Below, piece by piece: positions 24,699 to 33,608 of a DNA stretch of 64,000 bases. How positions within the stretch are numbered: the first letter of the stretch is position 1; every line of letters starts with the position of its first letter. Source of the stretch: Albirhodobacter sp042466415 (GTDB lineage Bacteria > Pseudomonadota > Alphaproteobacteria > Rhodobacterales > Rhodobacteraceae); assembly GCF_042466415.1 (NCBI RefSeq), contig NZ_JAXHCH010000001.1, positions 391,326 through 455,325 of the forward strand, given 5' to 3'. The position numbers were made by a program, and so were the translations under genes. Below the pieces are notes generated by a model. It searched no databases. It saw nothing but the letters and a program-made list of their open reading frames with translations, and had not been told where the DNA came from.

Positions 24699-26024
24699 AT
24701 GTCCAAAACCCCACAAACCCTGCCGCGTGACAGTGCAACGTTCACCCCGGAAATCAGTGCGGAAATTCGCCGTGCGGCGGATACCGGCATCTACGACATT
24801 CGTGGCGGTGGCGCAAAACGTAAGGTACCGCATTTCGATGATCTGCTGTTCCTCGGCGCTTCAATCTCGCGCTACCCGTTGGAGGGCTACCGCGAGAAAT
24901 GCGACACGACCGTCACGTTGGGCGCGCGCTTTGCGAGCAAGCCGATCGTTCTGAAAACGCCTGTCACGATTGCGGGTATGTCGTTTGGTGCGCTGTCCGG
25001 TCCCGCGAAAGAAGCGTTGGGACGCGGGGCGACGATGGCGGGCACCTCTACCACGACTGGCGATGGCGGGATGACGGACGAAGAGCGCGGCCATTCGGAA
25101 AAGCTGGTTTATCAGTATCTTCCGAGCCGCTACGGGATGAACCCCGATGATTTGCGCCGTGCGGATGCGATTGAAATCGTGGTGGGCCAAGGGGCGAAGC
25201 CGGGCGGCGGCGGGATGCTTTTAGGTCAGAAAATTACCGAGCGCGTTGCAGGTATGCGCAATTTGCCGGTTGGGATTGATCAGCGGTCTGCGTGTCGTCA
25301 CCCTGATTGGACAGGCCCTGATGATCTGGAAATCAAAATTCTTGAAATCCGTGAAATCACCAATTGGGAAAAGCCGATCTATGTCAAAATCGGTGGCGCG
25401 CGCCCCTATTACGATACCGCCTTGGCGGTGAAAGCGGGGGCGGATGTTGTCGTTCTCGACGGGATGCAAGGCGGGACTGCGGCCACGCAAGATGTGTTCA
25501 TCGAGCATGTCGGCCAGCCGACACTTGCGTGCATTCGCCCCGCCGTCAAAGCTTTGCAAGACCTCGGGATGCACCGCACTGTTCAATTGATCGTCTCGGG
25601 CGGCATCCGGTCGGGCGCAGATGTGGCGAAAGCTTTGGCGCTCGGTGCGGATGCGGTGGCTATCGGCACGGCGGCCTTGATCGCCTTGGGCGAAAATGAC
25701 CCCAAATGGGGCGCGGAATATGCGGCGCTTGGCACCACGGCGGACGCGTATGACGACTGGCACGAGGGTAAAGACCCAGCCGGAATCACCACTCAAGACC
25801 CGGAATTGATGAAACGCCTCGATCCGGTAGAAGCTGCGCGCAAGCTGCGAAACTACCTCGCGGTGCTGACGCTCGAATGTCAGACGATCGCGCGCGCTTG
25901 TGGCAAAAGCCATGTCCATAACCTTGAGCCGGAAGATCTTTGCGCCCTGACGATCGAGGCGGCGGCGATGGCGGGCGTGCCTTTGGCAGGCACGAACTGG
26001 ATCCCCGGGCAAGGCGGGTTCTGA
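24699..26024 (+). CDS. mgsC: N-methylglutamate synthase subunit C (FMN/Fe-S glutamate-synthase-like)
   Basis: A 441-residue TIM-barrel protein of the GltS central/FMN type. Visible marks are IAGMSFGALSGPAKEALGRG, GEGGM-like TTTGDGGMTDEE, KPGGGGMLLGQK, IVSGGIRSGADVAKALALGA and a late Cys cluster (TLECQTIARACGK...LCALTIE). It would catalyse the reductive formation of N-methylglutamate from 2-oxoglutarate and the methylamine released on the complex. Equivalent to glxD. The start at 24699 (MSKTPQTLPR) has GAGGAGA seven bases upstream. Confidence 0.87.
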   Translation: MSKTPQTLPRDSATFTPEISAEIRRAADTGIYDIRGGGAKRKVPHFDDLLFLGASISRYPLEGYREKCDTTVTLGARFASKPIVLKTPVTIAGMSFGALSGPAKEALGRGATMAGTSTTTGDGGMTDEERGHSEKLVYQYLPSRYGMNPDDLRRADAIEIVVGQGAKPGGGGMLLGQKITERVAGMRNLPVGIDQRSACRHPDWTGPDDLEIKILEIREITNWEKPIYVKIGGARPYYDTALAVKAGADVVVLDGMQGGTAATQDVFIEHVGQPTLACIRPAVKALQDLGMHRTVQLIVSGGIRSGADVAKALALGADAVAIGTAALIALGENDPKWGAEYAALGTTADAYDDWHEGKDPAGITTQDPELMKRLDPVEAARKLRNYLAVLTLECQTIARACGKSHVHNLEPEDLCALTIEAAAMAGVPLAGTNWIPGQGGF

Positions 26025-26041
26025 CCCTCTCACAATACGAT

Positions 26042-26061
26042 GGCGCGGCACAGACCGCGCC
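26042..26061 (+). other. Hairpin between mgsC and gmaS
   Basis: GGCGCGG and CCGCGCC form a perfect 7-base stem with the loop CACAGA, without a T tract. It could slow 3' decay or set the ratio of MgsABC to GmaS; it is not an efficient terminator. Confidence 0.5.
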
Positions 26062-26089
26062 ACATTTCCACAACAGGGAACTTGGATAA

Positions 26090-27391
26090 ATGACCGATCT
26101 GGCGGAATATGCCCGCGAAAAGGGCGTTAAATACTTCATGATCTCCTACACGGATCTGTTCGGCGGCCAGCGCGCCAAGCTGGTTCCGGCGCAGGCGATT
26201 GCTGAAATGCAAGAAAACGGCGCCGGCTTTGCAGGGTTCGCGACCTATCTTGATCTGACCCCTGCGCATCCTGATATGCTTGCTGTGCCGGACGCCTCTC
26301 GCGTTATCCAACTGCCGTGGAAGCCCGAGGTCGCGTGGGTGCCTGCCAATTGCGTGATGGAGGGCGAGGGCGTGGCCCAAGCGCCGCGAAATGTGCTGGG
26401 GCGGCTGATTAAAGAGGCCGCTGATATGGGCCTCACGGTGAAAACCGGGATCGAGGCGGAGTTCTTTTTGCTCACGCCGGAGGGGATGGAAATCTCTGAT
26501 CCGATGGATACCGCATCGAAGCCTTGTTATGATCAACAGGCCGTTATGCGCCGTTATGATGTGATCGCAGAAATCTGTGATTACATGCTGGAGCTTGGCT
26601 GGGAAGCCTATCAAAACGACCATGAGGACGCGAATGGCCAGTTCGAGATGAACTGGAAATATGATGAGGCTATGGCCACCGCCGACAAGCATAGCTTCTT
26701 CAAATTCATGGTCAAATCGGTCGCCGAGAAGCACGGTCTGCGGGCGACTTTCATGCCCAAGCCGATCATGGGTCTGACCGGAAACGGCTGCCACGCGCAT
26801 ATCTCGGTTTGGGATCAAGACGGCAATAACGCCTTCGCAGATACGACCAAAGAGTTGGGTCTGTCGGACAGCGGCCGCACCTTCTTGGGCGGGATTATGA
26901 AACACGCATCCGCCTTGGCGATGATCACCAATCCGACCGTGAACAGCTACAAGCGTATCAACGCGCCGCGCACGATTTCCGGCGCGACTTGGGCGCCCAA
27001 TAGCGTCACTTGGACCGGCAATAACCGCACGCATATGGTTCGTGTTCCAGGGCCGGGCCGGTTTGAATTGCGCCTGCCTGATGGCGCGGTGAATCCGTAT
27101 TTGTTGCAAGCGGTTATCATTGCCGCGGGGCTGTCGGGCATGAAATCCAAAGCCGATCCGGGCAAGCGTCATGATATCGATATGTATAAAGACGGGCATA
27201 CTGTCACCGATGCGCCGAAGCTGCCGTTGAACCTTCTTGATGCGATCCGGGCCTATGACGCGGATGAGGTGCTAAAGGAAGCAATGGGCACGGAATTCTC
27301 AAACGCGTTCATCAAGATGAAAAAGCAGGAATGGAATTCCTACACATCGTTCCTGTCGCAATGGGAGCGCGACAACACGCTCGATATCTAA
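26090..27391 (+). CDS. gmaS: Gamma-glutamylmethylamide synthetase
   Basis: A 433-residue glutamine-synthetase-fold enzyme that joins glutamate and methylamine at the cost of ATP. Seen are the N-terminal YTDLFGGQRAKLVP strand, TGIEAEFFLLTPEG with the metal-binding Glu, GQFEMNWKYDEAM, the HAHISVWDQDGNNAF flap region, and APNSVTWTGNNRTHMVRVPG with the adenylate/phosphate-binding Arg. Type-III-like GS sequences are hard to tell from GmaS by eye; the call rests on its place between mgsABC and mgdABCD and on the GS subgroup known from methylamine-using marine Roseobacters. It lies in the same direction as mgsABC, 65 bases after mgsC. Confidence 0.88.
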   Translation: MTDLAEYAREKGVKYFMISYTDLFGGQRAKLVPAQAIAEMQENGAGFAGFATYLDLTPAHPDMLAVPDASRVIQLPWKPEVAWVPANCVMEGEGVAQAPRNVLGRLIKEAADMGLTVKTGIEAEFFLLTPEGMEISDPMDTASKPCYDQQAVMRRYDVIAEICDYMLELGWEAYQNDHEDANGQFEMNWKYDEAMATADKHSFFKFMVKSVAEKHGLRATFMPKPIMGLTGNGCHAHISVWDQDGNNAFADTTKELGLSDSGRTFLGGIMKHASALAMITNPTVNSYKRINAPRTISGATWAPNSVTWTGNNRTHMVRVPGPGRFELRLPDGAVNPYLLQAVIIAAGLSGMKSKADPGKRHDIDMYKDGHTVTDAPKLPLNLLDAIRAYDADEVLKEAMGTEFSNAFIKMKKQEWNSYTSFLSQWERDNTLDI

Positions 27392-27420
27392 AAATTTCGG
27401 CCGTCCGTTTTGTATGCGCA

Positions 27421-27434
27421 AGCGCCATGGCGCT
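27421..27434. repeat. Perfect 14-base palindrome between gmaS and the GlxA-type regulator
   Basis: AGCGCCATGGCGCT lies 29 bases after the gmaS stop, between convergent genes. It can form a short hairpin, partly extendable by the flanking GCGC/GCTG, but there is no T run. Confidence 0.4.
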
Positions 27435-27487
27435 GCTGCGTGTCACAGGCGGGCGGCCTAGCACGTTGAAATCACGGGGCGCGATTG

Positions 27488-28432
27488 TCACTGCATGGCC
27501 ATCGCGCGAACGGATCGCGGCTGTCCGCCATATGTTTTGCGGTAGGAGTTTGAGAATCCTGCGGCCGACGAAAATCCCGTCATGAATGCTATTTCGCCAA
27601 TGCTGAGGCGGGACGCCTCAAGCAAGCCTTTCGCAGTCTTCAACCGGATCGAAAGGTAGGTCTGCATCACAGACCGGCCGATTGACTGGCTGAATTGTCT
27701 TTGCAACTGGCGCGATGAGATCCCCACCAATGTGCTGATCTGATCGAGGTCAAGCGGGTCCGCGATATGGCTCTCCATCAATTCAAGCGCTTCTGCGACA
27801 GAACGCGACAGCGGGCCATACCTTGCTTCGACGCTGGCTTGTTGCGGGGCGTCGGCCACGCGAATTTCCGTTTGAATGAACCAATCGCTGATACGCTGAG
27901 CAAAATTGACGCCGTGTTCTGCGGAGATCATTGCGTGCATCATGTCGAGAGGCGCGGTGCCCCCTGCGCAGGTAAAACGATCCCGATCGATGACATAGAG
28001 GCGTCGCTCCAGTGAGAACCGGTCTGATTGTGCCCGTAAATCGTCGAGGTGATGCCAATGCACGGTGAACCTGCGGGCTTCCATGAGGCCTGCGCGCGCC
28101 AACACCGCACTGCCGCCTGAAATACCGCCCAACGCGACGGCGTTTCGATCCAATTGGCGCAGCCAGGTAAAGAGCGTTTGGTCGCGCACGCGCAGGGGAT
28201 CCCCCCCCGCGACCACGAAGACAATATCGAAATCAAGCGCGTGATCCCCAATCGCCGTCGTCTCGATGAATGCGGGCAGCGACGATCGCACCGGACCACC
28301 GTGGAGAGATAAAGGGACAATCTCATAGAGCGGTGTTTTCGAAAACAGGTTCGCCGCGCGAAGAGGCTCCATCGCGGCAGAGGTACTCATCATTGCGAAA
28401 CCATCGATCAGGAAGAACCCAATTTTGCGCAT
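27488..28432 (-). CDS. GlxA-family (DJ-1/PfpI plus AraC) transcriptional regulator
   Basis: A 314-residue regulator. The N-terminal DJ-1/PfpI-like domain (MRKIGFFLIDGFAMMSTSAA to about residue 190, with LGGISGGSAVLARAGL in the nucleophile-elbow position, where Cys is replaced by Ser-Gly) is followed by an AraC helix-turn-helix pair (LDQISTLVGISSRQLQRQF, then IGEIAFMTGFSSAAGFSNSY). Regulators of this type (GlxA, GbdR-like) respond to glycine betaine, carnitine or methylated amines. It is divergent from mgdA and convergent with gmaS, in the middle of the methylamine genes. Confidence 0.88.
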   Translation of the reverse strand: MRKIGFFLIDGFAMMSTSAAMEPLRAANLFSKTPLYEIVPLSLHGGPVRSSLPAFIETTAIGDHALDFDIVFVVAGGDPLRVRDQTLFTWLRQLDRNAVALGGISGGSAVLARAGLMEARRFTVHWHHLDDLRAQSDRFSLERRLYVIDRDRFTCAGGTAPLDMMHAMISAEHGVNFAQRISDWFIQTEIRVADAPQQASVEARYGPLSRSVAEALELMESHIADPLDLDQISTLVGISSRQLQRQFSQSIGRSVMQTYLSIRLKTAKGLLEASRLSIGEIAFMTGFSSAAGFSNSYRKTYGGQPRSVRAMAMQ

Positions 28433-28451
28433 CTGACCAAGTGACCCTTTA

Positions 28452-28486
28452 TTGAAAGATAATGTCTCTTTTTTGAAAGATATGTC
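28452..28486. promoter_or_regulatory. Direct-repeat operator, probably for the GlxA-type regulator
   Basis: TTGAAAGATA occurs at 28452-28461 and again at 28473-28482, each followed by (A)TGTC. The 21-base spacing is two helical turns, as for AraC-family binding to half-sites on one face of DNA. The pair lies in the 100-base divergent spacer between the regulator and mgdA. Confidence 0.6.
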
Positions 28487-28532
28487 ATGAGCTGCGTGAT
28501 TAAAACAAAGAAGTAGAACAAGGAGTCACAGG

Positions 28533-29783
28533 ATGCGGTTTTCCGGCTTTCGCGTTATCAAAGAGGCCCTTACGGGGCATCATGGCTGGAAACCGCTTTG
28601 GCGGAACCCTGAGCCGCAGGCAGCGTATGATTATATCATTGTTGGCGGAGGCGGACATGGCTTGGCGACGGCCTACCACCTTGCGAAGGTGTTCAAGGGC
28701 AAGCGTATCGCAGTGCTTGAAAAAGGCTGGTTGGGATCCGGCAATATCGGGCGGAATACCACGATCATCCGCTCAAACTATCTGCTGCCGGGCAATGAGC
28801 CCTTTTATGAGTTTTCCATGAAACTCTGGGAGTCGATGGAACAAGAATTCAACTTTAACGCAATGGTGAGCCAGCGCGGTATTTTGAACCTTATCCATTC
28901 CGACGGCCAGCGCGACGCCTATCGGCGCCGCGGCAATGCTATGTTGTTGGCGGGCGCGGATGCTGAACTGCTGGATACGGCCGGCGTTCGCGCGATGTAT
29001 CCGTGGCTCAATTTCGATAATGCGCGCTTCCCGATTAAGGGCGGTTTGCTGCAACGGCGGGCGGGCACGGCGCGCCACGACGGCGTTGTTTGGGGCTATG
29101 CTCGGGGCGCAGATTTGCTGGGCGTCGACATCATCCAGAACTGTGAAGTGACTGGTTTCCGGATCGAGCAAGGTCGTGTGCAGGGTGTTGAGACCTCGCG
29201 CGGATATATTGGCGCGAAGAAAGTTGGCGTCGCGGTTGCAGGGTCTTCGGGCAAGGTGATGGCGATGGCGGGGATGCGCCTACCGATCGAGAGCCACGTC
29301 CTGCAGGCGTTCGTGTCTGAGGGGCTCAAGCCGGTTATCGACGGGGTTATTACCTTCGGCGCGGGGCATTTTTATGTCAGCCAGTCGGATAAGGGCGGTT
29401 TGGTGTTCGGCGGCGATATCGACGGATACAACTCCTACGCACAGCGCGGCAATCTCGCGGTGATCGAGGATGTCGCGGAAGGCGGAATGGCGTTGATGCC
29501 CGCTATCGGGCGCGCGCGCTTGTTGCGCGCTTGGGGCGGAATTATGGATATGTCGATGGATGGGAGCCCGATCATCGACCGCACGCCAGTTGAGGGCCTC
29601 TATCTGAATGCGGGTTGGTGCTATGGCGGGTTCAAGGCGACGCCAGCATCGGGTTACGCCTTCGCGCATCTGCTCGCGACCGACACCCCGCACGACACGG
29701 CGAAAGCTTACAGGTTGGATCGTTTCAACCGCGGTTATGTCATCGACGAAAAAGGGGTTGGCGCGCAGCCAAACCTTCACTGA
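28533..29783 (+). CDS. mgdA: N-methylglutamate dehydrogenase subunit A (sarcosine oxidase beta-like)
   Basis: A 416-residue FAD amine oxidoreductase of the SoxB type. The dinucleotide-binding loop YDIIVGGGGHGLATAY... reads YIIVGGGGHGLATAYHLA from residue 31, then GNIGRNTTIIRSNYLLP and ARHDGVVWGYARGADLLGVD, where the His could carry the covalent FMN of the four-subunit enzymes. The C terminus has ILNAGWCYGGFKATPASG in the form YLNAGWCYGGFKATPASG. In this context it oxidises N-methylglutamate to glutamate and formaldehyde or methylene-THF. AAGGAG lies ten bases before the ATG. SoxB of true sarcosine oxidase is the alternative. Confidence 0.87.
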   Translation: MRFSGFRVIKEALTGHHGWKPLWRNPEPQAAYDYIIVGGGGHGLATAYHLAKVFKGKRIAVLEKGWLGSGNIGRNTTIIRSNYLLPGNEPFYEFSMKLWESMEQEFNFNAMVSQRGILNLIHSDGQRDAYRRRGNAMLLAGADAELLDTAGVRAMYPWLNFDNARFPIKGGLLQRRAGTARHDGVVWGYARGADLLGVDIIQNCEVTGFRIEQGRVQGVETSRGYIGAKKVGVAVAGSSGKVMAMAGMRLPIESHVLQAFVSEGLKPVIDGVITFGAGHFYVSQSDKGGLVFGGDIDGYNSYAQRGNLAVIEDVAEGGMALMPAIGRARLLRAWGGIMDMSMDGSPIIDRTPVEGLYLNAGWCYGGFKATPASGYAFAHLLATDTPHDTAKAYRLDRFNRGYVIDEKGVGAQPNLH

Positions 29784-29828
29784 CGCGCGCTGCTCGTTGA
29801 ATTTTCTCGCTCTATTCAAGGCTAGATC

Positions 29829-30119
29829 ATGCTTATTCCTCATCCGCTTCTCGGCCTGCGCGACGCGCAAGAATTTACCTATCTCGGCGATGCAAATTTG
29901 CTCAACCGTCCCGACGGCATGGCGGAAGACGCCCCCGATCGGTTTTACGACTATGTCTATCTGCGCGACAATCCGGCGGGGGTTCACCGCGAGCTATGGT
30001 TCCATGAGCAGGGCGATCGGAGCTGGCTGATTGTGACGCGCAACACGGTGACGCATGAAATTCTGGGCGCGGAACTGGCGCGTGATGTCGCGCTGGCGAA
30101 CCGTGGAGGTGTACAATGA
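29829..30119 (+). CDS. mgdB: N-methylglutamate dehydrogenase subunit B (sarcosine oxidase delta-like)
   Basis: A 96-residue SoxD-family subunit, beginning MLIPHPLLGLRDAQEFTY and containing FYDYVYLRDNPAGVHRELW and RNTVTHEILG. In sarcosine oxidase delta the first line reads like PCPYCGxR with a zinc-binding CxxC; here both Cys positions hold His and Leu. The zinc site is therefore missing, a useful sign that this is the N-methylglutamate dehydrogenase version. The TGA overlaps the start of mgdC (ATGA). Confidence 0.85.
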   Translation: MLIPHPLLGLRDAQEFTYLGDANLLNRPDGMAEDAPDRFYDYVYLRDNPAGVHRELWFHEQGDRSWLIVTRNTVTHEILGAELARDVALANRGGVQ

Positions 30120-33049
30120 CACGGCTGACAGGGGGTCTGATCGACCGCAATACCACGCTGAATTTTACCTTCGACGGGCGCTCCTTTACCGGTCATGCGG
30201 GCGATACGCTTGCATCGGCGCTTCTGGCGAATGATGTGCGTTTGATGGGGCGGTCGTTCAAGTATCACCGTCCGCGCGGTGTGGTTGCGGCGGGCTCGGA
30301 AGAACCAAATGCGATGGTCGAGCTGCGCAGTGGTGCCCGCCAAGAACCCAACACGCGCGCAACGATGACAGAGCTGTTTGACGGGTTGACCGCGAAAAGC
30401 CAGAATCGCGTCGGGTCACTGAACTTCGATCTTCTGGCGGTGAATGATCTGATGTCGCCCTTCTTCGCGGCGGGATTTTATTACAAGACCTTCATGTGGC
30501 CAAAGGCGTTTTGGGAAAAACTCTATGAGCCGATGATCCGCCGCGCGGCGGGGCTGGGCTCGTTGTCAAAGCTGGCTGATCCGGATGACTACGACAAGGG
30601 ATTCTTGCATTGTGATATCTTGATCGCAGGGGGCGGCGCTGCCGGTTTGGCGGCGGCACTGACGGCGGCGCGCTCGGGTGTTCAGGTCATTCTGGCCGAT
30701 GAGGATTGGCGTTTGGGCGGGCGGCTTTTGGCGGAAAGCCACGCGCTCAATGACGCGCCTGCCACCGATTGGATCGCGCAAGTCGAGGCCGAACTGGCGA
30801 GCCTGCCGAACGTGCGGATCATGCGGCGCACAACAGTTTTCGGGGCATTCGATCACGGTGTCTACGGCGCGGTGGAGCGGGTCGGAGATCACCTCGCTAA
30901 GCCTGTCAATGGGCTGCGCCAGACCTTGTGGCGGATTACAGCGAAGCGCACCGTTCTCGCCTCGGGGGCAACCGAGCGGCATATTCCTTTCGCCAATAAC
31001 GACCGCCCCGGCGTGATGTTGGCGGGGGCAATGCGCGCCTATGCCAATCGTTATGCAGTGAGTGCGGCGCAAACGGTGGCGATCTTTACCAATGGCGATG
31101 ACGGGCATCGCACGGCGCTGGATCTGGCGGCGAAGGGGGTGACAATTGCGGCGGTCATCGACACTCGCGAGGGTGCGAAAGCGCAAGGCGACTACCCGCT
31201 TTTCTCCGGATCTGTCGTGAGCGATACGAAGGGCCGTCTCGGTTTGACGCAGATCGCGGTCACGCGCGACGGGCAGACGACTTGGGTCGAGGCCGGTGCC
31301 CTTGGCGTGGCAGGCGGCTGGAACCCGAATGTGCATCTTGCGAGCCATCATCGTGGACGTCCCGTTTGGAATGACGATTTGCAGGCGTTCTTGCCAGCCG
31401 CGAATGCGGTTCCGGGTATGATCGTTGCTGGGGCCGCAAACGGACAAGGATCGACCTTCAAAGCCCTCTCGTCAGGCGCTCATGCGGCGATGGATGTGCT
31501 CGGCGGGCTTGGAGCACGTGCGGCACTGCCGGATCTGCCACGCGCCGAAGATGCGCCGCAAAGCCAATCCGCCTTCTGGCATGTCGGAGGAAAAGGCCGC
31601 GCTTGGGTTGATTTTCAAAACGATGTGACTGTGAAGGATATCAAGCTCGCGCATCAGGAAAATATGCGACCGGTCGAGCATCTTAAGCGCTGGACCACGC
31701 TTGGTATGGCGACAGATCAGGGCAAGACCGCGAATGTCACCGCGCTGGCAGTGATGGCCGAAATATCGGGCCAATCCATTCCGCAAACCGGAACGACTAT
31801 TTTCCGGCCACCCTACACGGGTGTCTCGCTGTCGGTGCTAGGCGGCGGCGACACGGGGGCGCATTTCCGCCCTCGTCGTTTGACACCAACCCATTCGTGG
31901 GCGGCTGAACAAGGCGCTGTCTTTGTCGAGGTTGGCCCGTGGATGCGCGCGCAATATTTCCCGCGCAAGGGCGAAACCCACTGGCGCGAGACGGTGGATC
32001 GCGAAGTTCTCGCGACCCGTGCGGGCGTGGGTCTGTGCGATGTCACAACCCTCGGGAAGGTTGACGTTCAGGGCGCGGATGCGGGCAAGTTTCTAAACCG
32101 GATTTATGCCAATGCGATGGGCAGTTTGAAGGTCGGGATGGTCCGCTACGGCTTGATGCTGCGCGAGGATGGACAAGCCTTCGATGATGGAACCTGCGCG
32201 CGGCTGTCGGACGATCATTACGTCGTCACCACAACGACGATGCAGGCTGGGCCAGTCTATCGACATATGGAATTTGCGCGACAATGCCTGTGGCCAGAGC
32301 TTGATGTGCAATTGATTTCGACGACGGATGCTTGGGCGCAGATCTCCGTTGCCGGCCCCAATGCGCGCCGCCTGCTGGAGCGTGTCGTGGACGGGTTTGA
32401 CCTGTCGAATGATGCCTTCCCATTCATGGGCTGCGCAGAGTTGACGGTTTGCGGCGGGCTTCGCGCGCGGCTGTTCCGGATTTCGTTCTCAGGTGAGTTG
32501 GCCTATGAAATCGCCGTCCCCGCGCGGTTCGGCGCCGCTTTGATGGCGCGGATGGTTGAGCGCGGTGAGGATCTCGGCGCGACGCCTTACGGCACCGAAA
32601 CCCTCGGCGTTTTGCGGATCGAAAAGGGTCACGCCGCGGGCAATGAACTGAACGGCCAAACCTCGGCGCAAATGCTGGGCATGGGCAAGATGGTCAGCAC
32701 CAAGAAAGACAGTATTGGCGCGGTTATGAGCCGCCGCGAGGGGCTGGCCGCCGAGCCGCGGGTTCTGGTCGGGTTCCAGCCGGTTGATCTCAATGACCGC
32801 GTTGCGGCGGGGATGCATTTGTTCACTGTCGATGAGGAACAGCGCACCGAGACGGATCAAGGGTGGATAACCTCTGCCTGCTATTCACCGCATGTCGGAT
32901 CGATGATCGGGCTTGGTTACCTGTCGCATGGCCAAGATCGGATCGGCGAAGTCGTCATGGCCGTCAATCCGTTGGAGGGACAAAGCGCGGCGCTGCGTGT
33001 CGTGTCCCCGCATTTCGTTGATCCCGAAGGAGGGCGCGTTCGTGACTGA
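30116..33049 (+). CDS. mgdC: N-methylglutamate dehydrogenase subunit C (sarcosine oxidase alpha-like)
   Basis: A 977-residue subunit. An N-terminal ferredoxin-like domain without Fe-S cysteines (about residues 1-100, FTGHAGDTLASALLANDV) is followed by a pyridine-nucleotide/flavin domain (ILIAGGGAAGLAAALTAARS near residue 165; RHIPFANNDRPGVMLAGAM). The C-terminal GcvT-like tetrahydrofolate domain covers about 590-970 (VGLCDVTTLGKVDVQGADAG; SFSGELAYEIAVP). The last domain would pass the one-carbon unit to THF, consistent with folD and purU downstream. It overlaps mgdB by four bases and mgdD by eight. Confidence 0.9.
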   Translation: MTRLTGGLIDRNTTLNFTFDGRSFTGHAGDTLASALLANDVRLMGRSFKYHRPRGVVAAGSEEPNAMVELRSGARQEPNTRATMTELFDGLTAKSQNRVGSLNFDLLAVNDLMSPFFAAGFYYKTFMWPKAFWEKLYEPMIRRAAGLGSLSKLADPDDYDKGFLHCDILIAGGGAAGLAAALTAARSGVQVILADEDWRLGGRLLAESHALNDAPATDWIAQVEAELASLPNVRIMRRTTVFGAFDHGVYGAVERVGDHLAKPVNGLRQTLWRITAKRTVLASGATERHIPFANNDRPGVMLAGAMRAYANRYAVSAAQTVAIFTNGDDGHRTALDLAAKGVTIAAVIDTREGAKAQGDYPLFSGSVVSDTKGRLGLTQIAVTRDGQTTWVEAGALGVAGGWNPNVHLASHHRGRPVWNDDLQAFLPAANAVPGMIVAGAANGQGSTFKALSSGAHAAMDVLGGLGARAALPDLPRAEDAPQSQSAFWHVGGKGRAWVDFQNDVTVKDIKLAHQENMRPVEHLKRWTTLGMATDQGKTANVTALAVMAEISGQSIPQTGTTIFRPPYTGVSLSVLGGGDTGAHFRPRRLTPTHSWAAEQGAVFVEVGPWMRAQYFPRKGETHWRETVDREVLATRAGVGLCDVTTLGKVDVQGADAGKFLNRIYANAMGSLKVGMVRYGLMLREDGQAFDDGTCARLSDDHYVVTTTTMQAGPVYRHMEFARQCLWPELDVQLISTTDAWAQISVAGPNARRLLERVVDGFDLSNDAFPFMGCAELTVCGGLRARLFRISFSGELAYEIAVPARFGAALMARMVERGEDLGATPYGTETLGVLRIEKGHAAGNELNGQTSAQMLGMGKMVSTKKDSIGAVMSRREGLAAEPRVLVGFQPVDLNDRVAAGMHLFTVDEEQRTETDQGWITSACYSPHVGSMIGLGYLSHGQDRIGEVVMAVNPLEGQSAALRVVSPHFVDPEGGRVRD

Positions 33050-33608
33050 TTTATCCCCGATGACGGCGCTTGGCGCTCAATCCGCCCGCCGTCAAACGCA
33101 TGGCGTGTTGACGCTCACAGAACAAACTGACCTTGCGCTGGCGTCCCTCAGCCTGCGCCGTGGTAGCGTCCTGCCGACACCGTTCGGCTTGACGCTGCCC
33201 GATGTTGGGAAATGTACGGACGATTTGGCGGTTTCGGCCTTCTGGATCGGGCCTGATCAATGGATGGTCGCGGAGGCAGGGAAGGGCGATGTTGGCATCG
33301 CTCAGGCTCTTAAACGCGAGGCACCGGACTGTAGCGTGACGGATCAGACCGACGGGTTTGTCGCCTTCGAGATCACGTCGAGCGAGGGCGGCGCGCCGAT
33401 CACGGCGGTGATGAGCAAACTCGTCAATTTGGATGCGGTAGCGTTTGTCCCCGGATGCGCGACCCGCACAGGATTGGAGCATATGTCCGTCTACATCCTT
33501 CGACGCGCTGAAAATACGCTTGCGGTGATCGGTATGCGGTCGCTCGCGGACACTCTATGGCATGCGCTCGACCGCGCCGCGTTCCATGCGCAGGGGAAGA
33601 TACGATGA
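33042..33608 (+). CDS. mgdD: N-methylglutamate dehydrogenase subunit D (sarcosine oxidase gamma-like)
   Basis: A 188-residue SoxG-like subunit with the YgfZ/GcvT-fold pattern: VSAFWIGPDQWMVAEAGKGD, then TDQTDGFVAFEITS. The start is GTG at 33042, eight bases inside the end of mgdC, with GAAGGAGGG at ideal distance. It overlaps folD by ATGA. This subunit completes the four-part dehydrogenase. Confidence 0.85.
   Translation: MTDLSPMTALGAQSARRQTHGVLTLTEQTDLALASLSLRRGSVLPTPFGLTLPDVGKCTDDLAVSAFWIGPDQWMVAEAGKGDVGIAQALKREAPDCSVTDQTDGFVAFEITSSEGGAPITAVMSKLVNLDAVAFVPGCATRTGLEHMSVYILRRAENTLAVIGMRSLADTLWHALDRAAFHAQGKIR

Noticed and set aside
28533..33608. Reading the four-subunit enzyme as true sarcosine oxidase (soxBDAG).
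   Set aside because: The context (gmaS, mgsABC, tmm, tdm, dmm) and the missing zinc cysteines in the delta-like subunit favour N-methylglutamate dehydrogenase. The alternative is noted in the entries.
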